Assembly: GCA_020726325.1 (NCBI GenBank)
Contig: DYST01000003.1
Span: 1 to 50,304 of the forward strand
DNA: 50,304 bases
Source: Thiomicrospira cyclica
GTDB taxonomy: Bacteria; Pseudomonadota; Gammaproteobacteria; Thiomicrospirales; Thiomicrospiraceae
Reading direction: 5' to 3'
Made by a program: the position numbers and the translations under genes
Notes under the pieces: generated by a model
What the model saw: the letters and a program-made list of their open reading frames with translations, nothing else
Told to the model about the DNA's origin: nothing
The model's database searches: none
Shown here: positions 15,798-23,469 of the stretch, piece after piece
Numbering within the stretch: the stretch's first letter is position 1
Layout of the letters: every line of letters starts with the position of its first letter

Positions 15798-15851
15798 CAA
15801 TCTGAGTTCGACATGAAAATAGCGTTAACATAATGATGAAAAAGCGTAACC

Positions 15852-15962
15852 ATGAGTCTACTACTATCTCGTTCCATCTTAAAAAATACTTTGCCTTACG
15901 AGGCGTTAGAACCTTATAATAAAAATCTTAAACACAAAATACGGAAGGAAACGCACAAGTGA
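15852..15962 (+). CDS. Possible 36-aa leader ORF of an unknown gene chain
   Basis: The frame runs from ATG 15852 to TGA 15960-15962, giving a basic 36-residue peptide (ending NKNLKHKIRKETHK). Its stop overlaps the GTG start of the next ORF in a GTGA arrangement. The ribosome-binding site is weak, and an alternative 28-codon frame starting at ATGATG (15832) covers the same region, so coding status is uncertain. It lies 54 nt after bioC on the same strand and may be read from the biotin operon. I do not recognise it. Confidence 0.25.
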   Translation: MSLLLSRSILKNTLPYEALEPYNKNLKHKIRKETHK

Positions 15963-16135
15963 ATAGCGACGTACTTCGCAATGATGCTGTTTTTATAGCT
16001 ATTTTTGGTGAGAATGGCTTAATAGACATGGATGATAAAGCCTTCGCAGAATATCTCAAACCCAAAAATAATGACTTAAAAATTGAATCATTAGATTGGG
16101 ACTGGGCAAAAAAACAAGTTGGCATCACTGCATAA
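15959..16135 (+). CDS. Uncharacterised 58-aa acidic protein
   Basis: GTG 15959 is preceded by AAGGAA (15945-15950, eight bases), and the frame runs 58 codons to TAA (16133-16135). The product contains AVFIAIFGENGLIDMDDKAF and ends DWDWAKKQVGITA; it is acidic and soluble. Its TAA overlaps the ATG of the 185-aa ORF (TAATG), so the two are almost certainly co-translated. A small acidic protein ahead of a larger partner resembles toxin-antitoxin or defence gene pairs, but no family is recognised and this is only a layout argument. Confidence 0.55.
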   Translation: MNSDVLRNDAVFIAIFGENGLIDMDDKAFAEYLKPKNNDLKIESLDWDWAKKQVGITA

Positions 16136-16692
16136 TGCGATTCCCTGACGATCTAATCGAGATTCTTGAGAAAAAATTCCTAGGATTTGATGCTGACTTT
16201 TCTGGTAACTGGAAAGAGATTCTTAAACAAGAATACGCATGGCATAAGATCAAAATTAAGACTGATATGGGTATTATCCATTCTGATGACGATCGCATGG
16301 ATCGGCATAAGGTTGCAGCAGCTATAACGCTATCGATTCTAACAGCGGAGCCGTTAGTAAACTGCACAGAATCTAAAAAACCTGTTGATCGATTGTCTAA
16401 TGAGTTTTTTGCGCTTTATGGCGCAATGATTGTCATGGTTTTATTTATGCGAAAAGATGGGCTTTTACAAACCCATCTTAGTCTTGAACAAGCTATCGCA
16501 AACCTGCTCAAGGTTAGTACAACGAACCATCTAGGTACTTACCCAGAGCAACTGCTGAAAGCATTCCGTGAAACGATCGACTTAAAGCATGCACACACAA
16601 TTTCGTACAAACCATTTGCTCACATTTACTTTCTGCTTGAAGTGCATCATCAATGCCGCTCATCGCTGAAAGCAACGCCAGAGAACGGATAA
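16135..16692 (+). CDS. Uncharacterised 185-aa protein
   Basis: The start ATG 16135 overlaps the stop of the 58-aa ORF; an in-frame upstream codon at 16096 would bury it in that ORF and is less likely. The product has no signal peptide or clear membrane span and looks largely helical. Segments to note are DDDRMDRHKVAAAITLSIL, FFALYGAMIVMVLFM and a C-terminal FAHIYFLLEVHHQC. The HK dyad and conserved-looking His residues could be functional, but I cannot assign a family. The gene is convergent with rpoH across a 202-nt gap in which I see no clear terminator. Confidence 0.6.
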   Translation: MRFPDDLIEILEKKFLGFDADFSGNWKEILKQEYAWHKIKIKTDMGIIHSDDDRMDRHKVAAAITLSILTAEPLVNCTESKKPVDRLSNEFFALYGAMIVMVLFMRKDGLLQTHLSLEQAIANLLKVSTTNHLGTYPEQLLKAFRETIDLKHAHTISYKPFAHIYFLLEVHHQCRSSLKATPENG

Positions 16693-16894
16693 GACTCAAC
16701 TGATCAAATTAGCTACAATTTGGATGATAAATCCTGTAGTCAAAAACACCAAACCAATCCATATGTATCTATTACCTTTGTGTAACCATCTTTAGTATTC
16801 CTCCTTCTCTACTGGGAAGCGATAGCATACGTTATTTTCAAGTCGTATTCAATCGTATTATCAGGCTAATGGTTGACCCGCGCCCCAATGCCCA

Positions 16895-17776
16895 TCACGC
16901 ACTCAACACCGATAATTGCGTTTTGAGCTTTTTTAATGCTGCCGTTTCAATCTGGCGAATACGCTCCAAGGAGACACCAAATTGGTGCGCTAAATCAGCT
17001 AGCGTTGCTTTATCATCACGCAGGATACGTGCCTCGATAATTTGTTGTTCGCGCGGCGTTAGTGTTTCAAGCGCGGCTTTAACTAAACTGACCTGATTGC
17101 GATCTTCTTCTTCATCGATCGCTTGTTGTTCGGGCATAGCACGATAATCAACAAGGGTAAGCTGCGGCGCATCATCTTCGTTGTCATCATTAGGCACAGC
17201 AACCGAGACATCGGGTGCTGACAAACGCATATCCATTGCCAAAACTTCTTCGGGTTTTACGCCTAATTCTTGTGCAATACGAATGGCTTGTGTGTGCGTG
17301 AGCGCATCAAGGCTATCTTTGTGGCTGCGCAGCTTAAAAAAGAGTTTACGTTGCGCTTTGGTCGTTGCAATTTTAACCATACGCCAGTTGCGCAATACAT
17401 ACTCATTAATTTCGGCACGAATCCAGTGACTGGCAAAGGTCATTAAGCGTACACCAGCACCGATGTCAAAGCGTTTTACCGCCTTCATCAAGCCAATACT
17501 ACCCTCTTGAATTAAGTCAGCTTCTGGCAAACCATAACCCTTGTAACCACGGGCAATCGGCACAACATGGCGCAAGTTACACAATACAAGCTGCTCGGCA
17601 GCACGTAAATCTTGCTGTTCATGATAGCGACGGGCTAACTCAACTTCCTCTTCAGCAGTCAGCTGAGGGAGGGCACGAATAAGACGCAGATAACCATGAA
17701 GGTCATTACTTGGTTCTGCTAAAACAAGTGCTTGTGCACTGGTAGGTGTCCAGGTTGTCAGATCATTGTGTGACAT
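16895..17776 (-). CDS. rpoH: RNA polymerase heat-shock sigma factor RpoH (sigma-32)
   Basis: Sigma-32 directs RNA polymerase to heat-shock promoters. The 293-aa product has region 1.2/2.1 (PQLTAEEEVELARRYHEQQD), region 2.2 (GYGLPEADLIQEGSIGLMKAV), region 2.4 (LMTFASHWIRAEINEYVLRNW), the RpoH box (QRKLFFKLR) that separates it from RpoD, and region 4 (REQQIIEARIL, LERIRQIETAALKKLK). Length is close to E. coli (284). AAAGGGAA stands before ATG 17776. The tat operon terminator lies just upstream, so rpoH should have its own promoter in the short 17777-17827 stretch. Confidence 0.97.
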   Translation of the reverse strand: MSHNDLTTWTPTSAQALVLAEPSNDLHGYLRLIRALPQLTAEEEVELARRYHEQQDLRAAEQLVLCNLRHVVPIARGYKGYGLPEADLIQEGSIGLMKAVKRFDIGAGVRLMTFASHWIRAEINEYVLRNWRMVKIATTKAQRKLFFKLRSHKDSLDALTHTQAIRIAQELGVKPEEVLAMDMRLSAPDVSVAVPNDDNEDDAPQLTLVDYRAMPEQQAIDEEEDRNQVSLVKAALETLTPREQQIIEARILRDDKATLADLAHQFGVSLERIRQIETAALKKLKTQLSVLSA

Positions 17777-17823
17777 AATCTTAATTCCCTTTTGAATATG
17801 AGTAAACGCTAATGCTTAATTCT

Positions 17824-17864
17824 AAAAACAAAATCAACACCCGTCAAGTGCGTGTTGATTTTGT
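17824..17864 (-). terminator. Terminator of the hisI-tat operon
   Basis: A perfect 13-bp inverted repeat, ACAAAATCAACAC (17828-17840) and its complement (17852-17864), with an 11-nt loop, is followed on the minus strand by four U residues. It lies 13 nt after the tatC stop and 47 nt before the rpoH start. The stem is A+T-rich, so efficiency may be moderate. Confidence 0.75.
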
Positions 17865-17877
17865 CGTCGGGATAACT

Positions 17878-18999
17878 TTATTTCTTACTTGATTCAGTTA
17901 AGGCTTCTGTTTTTACCTGAGTAAGTTCTTCATCTACAGTTAACACAGGATCGACTGTGGCAACAGGCATATTGAGCGCGTTAAGTTCATTATCTATCTG
18001 AGCAAAAGCGCGTTCAAAATCCTCATCACTATCGAGCGCGTTATCAATAATCGCATCTTTAGGTGGCTCATGTGCCAAATTTGACTGCGAAAAATCCATC
18101 GCCGCATCTTGGGCAACGGCTTGATTAATGCTATCTAGCCCCATAACACTCACAACACCAGCCGCAGCGGCGGTTTGCTGTGCTGTACCCTCAGCAGATG
18201 GTGTTGTCGGTGGCTGTGGTTCATTCACTGGTGCCTGTTGTTCTGCCAAGCGTTGATTAACCATGCGCCCACCAAACCACAAACCAATTTCGTACATTAA
18301 CCACATAGGCACAGCAAGCAAAGTTTGTGAAATCACATCAGGCGGTGTAATAAAAGCAGCAATCGAAAACGCACCAACAATCACGTAGGGTCGTGCATGT
18401 CGCATTTGTTCGGGGCTAACGGCATTAATCACCAAGAGCAAAACTGTAATGACAGGCACTTGAAACGCCAAACCAAAAGCAAAGAACATGCCGATAACAA
18501 AATCCAAATACAACTGAATATCGGTACCAATTTGTACCCCATCTGGCGTTGTACCAGCCATAAACTTGAATACAAGCGGAAAGACGATATAAAAAACAAA
18601 TGCACCACCCGCATAAAACAGAAAGGTACTCGCCATTAACATGGGGGCCGCTAATTTTTTCTCATTTTGGTAAAGCGCGGGCGCAATAAAAGCCCACAAC
18701 TGATACAACAAAAACGGCATTGATAAAAAGATAGCAGCAATTAGTGCTAATTTGAGTGGTGTTAAGAAAGGTGAAATAACCCCAATCGCCATCATGCTAC
18801 TGCCTTGTGGCAAATGACTCGTCAAAGGCTCTGCCATAAAGCTATACAGCTCATTAGCAAATGGAAACAGAACTAAAAAGACAAGAATAATGGCGATAAT
18901 GGCGCGTACCAAGCGGTCACGAAACTCTAATAAATGCCCGACAAGGGACATTTCTGTATCACTTGGCGGCTGAGAAGGAGGTGTGCTTGTGGTCGTCAT
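17878..18999 (-). CDS. tatC: Twin-arginine translocase subunit TatC with long C-terminal tail
   Basis: TatC is the multi-spanning core receptor for twin-arginine signal peptides. Residues about 15-250 hold the family features: the N-terminal HLLEFRDRL motif, ISPFLTPLKLAL, PFLLYQLWAFIAPALY, FGLAFQVPV and ARPYVIVGAFSIAAFITPPD, with six membrane helices expected. E. coli TatC ends at 258 residues; here about 120 more follow, rich in Ala, Pro, Gln, Asp and Glu and clearly acidic, presumably cytoplasmic and disordered. ATG 18999 overlaps the tatB stop by 4 nt. It is last in the operon. Confidence 0.96.
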   Translation of the reverse strand: MTTTSTPPSQPPSDTEMSLVGHLLEFRDRLVRAIIAIILVFLVLFPFANELYSFMAEPLTSHLPQGSSMMAIGVISPFLTPLKLALIAAIFLSMPFLLYQLWAFIAPALYQNEKKLAAPMLMASTFLFYAGGAFVFYIVFPLVFKFMAGTTPDGVQIGTDIQLYLDFVIGMFFAFGLAFQVPVITVLLLVINAVSPEQMRHARPYVIVGAFSIAAFITPPDVISQTLLAVPMWLMYEIGLWFGGRMVNQRLAEQQAPVNEPQPPTTPSAEGTAQQTAAAAGVVSVMGLDSINQAVAQDAAMDFSQSNLAHEPPKDAIIDNALDSDEDFERAFAQIDNELNALNMPVATVDPVLTVDEELTQVKTEALTESSKK

Positions 19000-19580
19000 G
19001 CCTGTTTCGCTGTACTTGCTGTATTTGCTGCCTCTGCAACCACTGGCGCGCTACTATCGCTGGCAAGTGGTGTGGGCGGTGGTTCGGGGATATTTGGTGC
19101 TTTCGATAACATCACACCATCTGATTGTTGATGATAATAAGGAGGAAGTTCTTCATAAGCTTCGCGCCCAAAGGTTGGACGCTGAATTTCTACCAAATCA
19201 GGCTCATCTGGTGTCGGTGTTGCTGTGTTTTGTGCGGCATTATGTGCTTCCGCTTCACGGTGTTGACGACGAATTTCTTCGGTACTCGGACGATCGTAAA
19301 AAGAAGCATCAATCTCTGCTACACTGGATTGAATATCATTTTTAAGGACACTGCCAAGATTTTGCAGTTGCGCAGCTTCTTTCGATAAATCGAGCTGTTG
19401 GCGCAGTGCCGCAATCTCACCATGCAAGTCAGTTTCGCTACGTACATTGTCAATAAAACGCTTTACTTTACCGACCATGCTACCGATACCACGCGCAACT
19501 TCGGGCAAGCGTTCAGGACCAATGACCACCAAGCCAATGATCAAAATTAACAATACTTCTGAAAAACCAAGTTCAAACAC
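18996..19580 (-). CDS. tatB: Sec-independent translocase subunit TatB
   Basis: TatB pairs with TatC to bind folded precursors. The 194-aa product has the short N-terminal membrane helix (MFELGFSEVLLILIIGLVVIG), the PERLPEVAR hinge and an amphipathic and coiled-coil region (about 25-90), followed by a Pro/Ala/Thr-rich C-terminal half. Glu8 of the helix, typical of TatB, is present. It is 56 nt downstream of tatA and overlaps tatC by 4 nt. E. coli TatB is 171 aa, so this is modestly longer. Confidence 0.96.
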   Translation of the reverse strand: MFELGFSEVLLILIIGLVVIGPERLPEVARGIGSMVGKVKRFIDNVRSETDLHGEIAALRQQLDLSKEAAQLQNLGSVLKNDIQSSVAEIDASFYDRPSTEEIRRQHREAEAHNAAQNTATPTPDEPDLVEIQRPTFGREAYEELPPYYHQQSDGVMLSKAPNIPEPPPTPLASDSSAPVVAEAANTASTAKQA

Positions 19581-19636
19581 AGTAACTCCTTGCTTGTTTG
19601 AGTCGAGGTAAAACCCAACTCAAACCACTGTACGCA

Positions 19637-19960
19637 TTAACCGTGATGGTGTTGCTGTGGCGCGGTCGTTGGCGCAGCAGTAGGATGTACTGTTGCAGCT
19701 ACAGGTGCTGTTGTTGGTGTTGTTGGTGTTGTTGGTGTCGTTTGCTGTGTCAACGGTTGAGGTTGTGCTGTTGGTGTTACCTGTGCATCGTACACATTAC
19801 CAGCTACTGGTGTTTCACCTTCTTTTTTATCGGTCACAGCATCTTTAAAACCTTTGATTGCTGCACCCAAATCACCACCGACGTTACGTAGGCGTTTTGC
19901 ACCAAATAATACCAAAACAATAGCCAAAACCAATAGCAGATGCCAAATACTCAAACCCAT
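19637..19960 (-). CDS. tatA: Sec-independent translocase subunit TatA with repetitive tail
   Basis: TatA oligomerises to open the Tat pore. Residues 1-40 have the standard form: a membrane helix ([18 protein letters not shown]), the FG hinge, [21 protein letters not shown] and then a charged segment. The rest of the 107 residues is low-complexity, with three TTP repeats in an Ala/Pro/Thr-rich stretch, and it ends QQHHHG, a His-rich tip. E. coli TatA is 89 aa. It follows the HIT gene by 29 nt and precedes tatB. Confidence 0.96.
   Translation of the reverse strand: MGLSIWHLLLVLAIVLVLFGAKRLRNVGGDLGAAIKGFKDAVTDKKEGETPVAGNVYDAQVTPTAQPQPLTQQTTPTTPTTPTTAPVAATVHPTAAPTTAPQQHHHG
19710..19736. repeat. 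Three 9-bp tandem repeats inside tatA
   Basis: GTTGTTGGT occurs three times in a row without mismatch (19710-19718, 19719-19727, 19728-19736). In the tatA frame each unit encodes Thr-Thr-Pro. Changes in copy number by slippage would stay in frame and alter only the tail length. Confidence 0.9.
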
Positions 19961-19989
19961 GACAATTTCCTCAAAAATATGTTAACTTT

Positions 19990-20304
19990 TTAATTACCCA
20001 ATAGATGAATGTGCACATGAAATACTTCTTGTCCACTCTTTTCACCTGTATTAATTTGTGTTCTGAACCCGTCGTTCAGACCGTGCGCTTTTGCCAGTTG
20101 CGGCAAGAGTAGCATCATATGCCCCATCAGATCTTTGTCTTCTGGTGTGAGTTCAAACAGTGTGGCAATTTCCTTTTTTGGAATGACCAACAAGTGAACT
20201 CGTGCACGCGGATTAATATCCTTAAAAACAATCACGCGATCATCTTCATAAACGATATCCGCTGGAATTTCGCGACGGATGATTTTACCAAATATAGTGC
20301 TCAT
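19990..20304 (-). CDS. hinT: HIT-family nucleotide hydrolase (HinT-like)
   Basis: HinT-type proteins hydrolyse purine nucleoside phosphoramidates. The 104-aa product has TIFGKIIRREIPADIVYEDD, DINPRARVHLLVIPKKEI and the histidine triad region EVFHVHIHLLG. I start at ATG 20304 (MSTIFGK), giving the usual length; an upstream in-frame codon would add five residues. It sits between hisE and tatA in a run of closely spaced minus-strand genes, an arrangement seen in many beta- and gammaproteobacteria. Confidence 0.94.
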   Translation of the reverse strand: MSTIFGKIIRREIPADIVYEDDRVIVFKDINPRARVHLLVIPKKEIATLFELTPEDKDLMGHMMLLLPQLAKAHGLNDGFRTQINTGEKSGQEVFHVHIHLLGN

Positions 20305-20343
20305 TGTGCATTTTTCCACATTAAGGCGAGCAACAAGTGATGA

Positions 20344-20673
20344 CTAATGCTCGCGGTTAGCTTTTTCCATATGCCCTGAAACGCCAAAGCGTCGGGCAAG
20401 TTCTTGTAGAACTTGGTTATGGTCGATGTTATGGTGCGCTAATAATACCATGCTATGAAACCATAAATCCGCCATTTCGTAGACGATTTCGTCTTTATCG
20501 TCAATTTTAGCGGCTAATCCCGTTTCCATACACTCTTCTGCCATTTTGCCACAAATCTTATCTGTGCCCTTATGAAATAGGCTGGCAACATATGAAGATT
20601 TCGCATCTTGATCTTTGCGACTAGCAATAACTTCGGCTAAAAGCGAAAGCATATCACTTTGATTATTTTCCAT
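20344..20673 (-). CDS. hisE: Phosphoribosyl-ATP pyrophosphatase HisE
   Basis: HisE removes pyrophosphate from PR-ATP, the second step of histidine synthesis. The 109-aa product has the all-helical MazG-like fold with SYVASLFHKGTDKICGKMAEECMET and DLWFHSMVLLAHH, including the EExxE-type metal ligands. It is encoded separately from HisI, whereas E. coli fuses them. It overlaps hisI by 11 nt, so the two should be co-translated. Confidence 0.96.
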   Translation of the reverse strand: MENNQSDMLSLLAEVIASRKDQDAKSSYVASLFHKGTDKICGKMAEECMETGLAAKIDDKDEIVYEMADLWFHSMVLLAHHNIDHNQVLQELARRFGVSGHMEKANREH

Positions 20674-21076
20674 ATAATTCCTTTGGGTCTTTAATCACAG
20701 GATCAGCCGCTTGCCAGTGTCCTGTTTGTTGATTTAAGGCTAAATAAAAACAACTTTTGCGCCCTGTATGGCAGGCGATACCACCCGTCTGACGTACTTT
20801 AAGCAGCAACACATCGCCATCACAATCTAAGCGAATATCCACAATCTGTTGCGTGTTGCCAGATTCTTCACCTTTATGCCACAGACGATTACGCGAGCGC
20901 GACCAATAAATGGCTTCGCCTTTTTCAAGTGTTAACAACAAGGATTCTTTATTCATCCATGCCACCATTAAAACATCGCCTGTATCGGCATCTTGGGCAA
21001 TGGTATTTAATAAACCCTTATCATCCCAAATAATGGCATCTAACCAAGGAAGGTTGGTGTCTACGTCTTTGCTCAT
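20663..21076 (-). CDS. hisI: Phosphoribosyl-AMP cyclohydrolase HisI
   Basis: HisI opens the adenine ring of PR-AMP, the third step of histidine synthesis. The 137-aa product shows MVAWMNKESLLLTL, AIYWSRSRNRLWHKGEESGN, the metal-binding DIRLDCDGD and the zinc-ligand GGIACHTGRKSCFY. It is the first gene of the hisI-hisE-HIT-tatABC operon, with no hisF or hisA upstream. An extended -10 promoter stands 56 nt before the ATG. Confidence 0.96.
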   Translation of the reverse strand: MSKDVDTNLPWLDAIIWDDKGLLNTIAQDADTGDVLMVAWMNKESLLLTLEKGEAIYWSRSRNRLWHKGEESGNTQQIVDIRLDCDGDVLLLKVRQTGGIACHTGRKSCFYLALNQQTGHWQAADPVIKDPKELYGK

Positions 21077-21131
21077 ATCTCATTTTCCCAGTCAAGTCAT
21101 TGCCATTTTGTGCAAATGTTGGCAGCGGTCG

Positions 21132-21140
21132 ATTATAGCA
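21132..21140 (-). promoter_or_regulatory. Extended -10 promoter of the hisI-tat operon
   Basis: The minus strand reads TGCTATAAT (21140-21132), a consensus extended -10 (TGn TATAAT). No good -35 lies at 17 nt, which extended -10 promoters can tolerate. A transcript starting about 7 nt downstream would have a leader of about 50 nt. Confidence 0.6.
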
Positions 21141-21181
21141 TGGCTCAATATGTGTTTCGGGGTCTTATTATAGTGAACCCT

Positions 21182-21210
21182 AGGGCAATCGCATTCAGGG
21201 CAATCGCATT
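21182..21210. repeat. 14-bp tandem direct repeat at the end of an IS remnant
   Basis: AGGGCAATCGCATT occurs at 21182-21195 and again at 21197-21210, separated by one C. The second copy, with the preceding C, looks like the terminal inverted repeat of an ISAs1-type element, and the transposase remnant lies on its inner side. The first copy lies just outside and may be left from a second, nested or earlier insertion end. Confidence 0.6.
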
Positions 21211-21234
21211 AAAAGACCATTGTTTTTATTGATA

Positions 21235-21417
21235 TTATGATTTAAACTTGGTCGTTCCTAGTCTGCCAGTGATGATTTTTAGCCAATAATCTTCGTCCCA
21301 GCCTGCATTGAGGCGTTTAATTTTGATTCCAACTTTGAGTGTTTTGTCAGCTTTTAGCAAGTTTAGAGCAATATGTCGCATCACAGCCATGTTCGCATCA
21401 CTTTTTAATGTTAACAA
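21235..21417 (-). pseudogene. C-terminal remnant of an ISAs1-family transposase
   Basis: The 60-codon frame contains ANMAVMRHIALNLLKADKTL and IKRLNAGWDEDYWLKII, which match the extreme C-terminus of ISAs1-family DDE transposases (RHIALNLLK and the K-R-x-x-AGWD-x-DY pattern). Those proteins are about 370 aa, so most of the gene is missing; the sequence upstream turns into the argA promoter region. One IS end survives at about 21196. The remnant separates the divergent hisI and argA units and is not expected to be active. Confidence 0.75.
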
Positions 21418-21436
21418 AGTTTTTATCGATTGTCGG

Positions 21437-21442
21437 TATAAT
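21437..21442 (+). promoter_or_regulatory. Probable -10 element for argA
   Basis: A perfect TATAAT lies 37 nt before the argA start. The best -35 (TTAACA, 21411-21416) has a long 20-nt spacer and overlaps the coding end of the IS remnant, so the present promoter may include IS-derived sequence. Only the -10 is convincing. Confidence 0.45.
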
Positions 21443-21479
21443 GTACCCCTTCTCGCATATTATTAGTGAAACTTGCCAT

Positions 21480-22790
21480 ATGACACCGCCAGACTTCGTT
21501 CAGGTTTTTCGCCAGTCCTCGCCCTATTTTAATGCTCACCGCGATAGTACCGTCGTGATTTACCTCGATGGCACACCACTACAACATGGTGATGCAGCCC
21601 TTCCGCTCATTCAAGACCTTGCTTTATTACAAAGTCTCGATGTGCGCATTGTATTGGTAGCAGGTGCTCGCCCCTTTATTGATGCAGAGCTTCACGCCCA
21701 AGGGTTGGAGTGGCACTATCACAATGGTCTGCGTATCACTCGCAAAGAACATTTATCTGGTGTGGCACAAGCTGTTGGGCAAATGCGGGTTGAATTAGAA
21801 TCATGGTTTTCGAGTGCAAAAGCCAAACAAAGCTATGCCGTGCGTCCCTTGTTTATTTCCTCGGGCAACTGGGTGATGGCAAAGCCATTGGGCATTATCG
21901 ATGGTATCGACTTTCAACATACAGGTGCAGTGCGTCGTATCGAAATAGAGCCAATCAAAGGCGTACTTGATATGGGACATATTGCTTTACTAACCTCACA
22001 AGCCTACTCAATGACAGGTGATATTTTCAACCTATCCAGCATGGATGTCGCTATCGAAGCTGCCATTGCCTTAGAAGCAGACAAGCTCATCTGGTTGGTC
22101 GATCCTGAACACTTAACTGCCGCTCGCCTTGCATTCCCAACAGAACTATCTGCCAATGATATGCCTGATTTATTGAGCCGATCCAACCTTCCAGAAGGCA
22201 CACAAAAACTCCTGTGCGATAGTTATCGTGCCGCACAAGAGGTAGACCGTGTCCACCTACTCGATCGCACACGAGATGGGGCATTATTACTCGAACTCTT
22301 CACCCTCGATGGTGTTGGCATTATGATTAACCAAAATGATTATGATGTCGTGCGTCAAGCAAGTATTGATGATATTGGTGGTATTTTATCCTTATTAGAA
22401 CCCCTAGAAGCTGGCGGCTCTCTGGTCAAGCGTCCACGCGAACAACTCGAAATGGAAATTGATTACTTTACCTTACTCGAACGTGATGGCACAATTATCG
22501 GCTGTGCTGCCCTTTATCCATATACCGACAGTGCTGCGGCCGAATTGGCTGCTTTTGCCATCGATGCTCAGTATCGCCGTGGTGGACGTGGGAGCAAACT
22601 CCTTGCCGAAATTGAAAAGCGTGCTCGAGCTACTGGCATTAAAAAACTCTTCTTACTGACCACACAAACCATGCACTGGTTTATTCGTCATGGCTTTGCA
22701 CAGGCAGACATTAGTGCCTTACCCAGTCAACGGGCTCAAATGTATAATTTTCAACGCCGTTCTGCGGTATTTACTAAGGAACTGGCATGA
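21480..22790 (+). CDS. argA: N-acetylglutamate synthase ArgA
   Basis: ArgA acetylates glutamate, the first step of arginine synthesis. The 436-aa product has the amino-acid-kinase-like domain (about 1-285; VQVFRQSSPYFNAHRDSTVV, VLVAGARPFIDAEL, KPLGIIDGIDFQHTG), which usually binds the arginine inhibitor, and a GNAT domain (about 290-436; IDDIGGILSLLEPLEAGGSLV, YRRGGRGSKLL, LTTQTMHWFIRHGF). E. coli ArgA is 443 aa. I start at ATG 21480, since the open frame upstream runs through the IS remnant and promoter. rnt overlaps its stop by 4 nt. Confidence 0.97.
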   Translation: MTPPDFVQVFRQSSPYFNAHRDSTVVIYLDGTPLQHGDAALPLIQDLALLQSLDVRIVLVAGARPFIDAELHAQGLEWHYHNGLRITRKEHLSGVAQAVGQMRVELESWFSSAKAKQSYAVRPLFISSGNWVMAKPLGIIDGIDFQHTGAVRRIEIEPIKGVLDMGHIALLTSQAYSMTGDIFNLSSMDVAIEAAIALEADKLIWLVDPEHLTAARLAFPTELSANDMPDLLSRSNLPEGTQKLLCDSYRAAQEVDRVHLLDRTRDGALLLELFTLDGVGIMINQNDYDVVRQASIDDIGGILSLLEPLEAGGSLVKRPREQLEMEIDYFTLLERDGTIIGCAALYPYTDSAAAELAAFAIDAQYRRGGRGSKLLAEIEKRARATGIKKLFLLTTQTMHWFIRHGFAQADISALPSQRAQMYNFQRRSAVFTKELA

Positions 22791-23437
22791 GCAAATCGCC
22801 CAATCGTCCCAAACACCCCCTAGCCCGCCGCGTGCGTGGTTTTTTACCTGTCGTTATCGATGTTGAAACGGGTGGTTTTAACTGCAATACCGATGCCCTA
22901 CTCGAAATTGCCGCCGTTATTTTAGATGTCAACGCTGATGGTTTATTGATTCCTGGTGAAACTGTTCATGCTCATATACAACCCTTTGCAGGTGCCAATA
23001 TCGAAAAAGCAGCAAAAGACTTTTTAGGCTACGATCCTTTTAGTCAACTCCGCCTTGCCATCGATGAAAAAACAGCTTTAGAAGCCATTTTTGCCCCGAT
23101 CAATAAACGGATTAAAGAAACAGGCTGTACCCGTGCCATTTTATGCGGACACAATGCCTTTTTCGACTTAGCATTTGTTAAAGCAGCTGCAGATCGTCAT
23201 AAGCTGAAATCACCCTTTCACCAATTTAGCACCCTCGACAGCGTAACATTAGGGGCTTTGGTTTATGGTCAGACAGTACTGGCAAAAACTGCCATGTTTT
23301 CGGGCATGCCGTGGGATAACGAACAAGCGCACAGCGCCTTGTACGACACACAACAAACAGCCGAACTCTTTTGTAGTATCTTTAATCGCTACCCCTTACC
23401 CGTCATTGATGCGATTAATAGAAGCGAAAAGGATTAA
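22787..23437 (+). CDS. rnt: Ribonuclease T
   Basis: RNase T is a DEDD-family 3'-5' exonuclease that trims tRNA CCA ends and finishes 5S and 23S rRNA. The 216-aa product has the Exo I motif VIDVETGGF (Asp25, Glu27), a central GHNAFFDLAFV and an Exo III HSALYDTQQTAELF, with normal length. ATG overlaps the argA TGA (ATGA), so it is co-translated with argA. A hairpin ending the unit begins inside its stop codon. Confidence 0.96.
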   Translation: MSKSPNRPKHPLARRVRGFLPVVIDVETGGFNCNTDALLEIAAVILDVNADGLLIPGETVHAHIQPFAGANIEKAAKDFLGYDPFSQLRLAIDEKTALEAIFAPINKRIKETGCTRAILCGHNAFFDLAFVKAAADRHKLKSPFHQFSTLDSVTLGALVYGQTVLAKTAMFSGMPWDNEQAHSALYDTQQTAELFCSIFNRYPLPVIDAINRSEKD

Positions 23438-23460
23438 GACTTCGTCTTAATCTTAATTAT
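23432..23460 (+). terminator. Terminator-like hairpin after rnt
   Basis: GATTAAGAC (23432-23440) and GTCTTAATC (23444-23452) form a 9-bp stem with a TTC loop, followed by TTAATTAT. The rnt stop codon lies inside the left arm. The stem is A+T-rich and the U tract is broken, so the terminator is probably weak. Confidence 0.55.
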
Positions 23461-23469
23461 TTAATGACT

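Noticed and set aside
19710-19736. CRISPR-like repeat
   Set aside because: The 9-bp units are contiguous, without spacers, and lie in the tatA coding frame.
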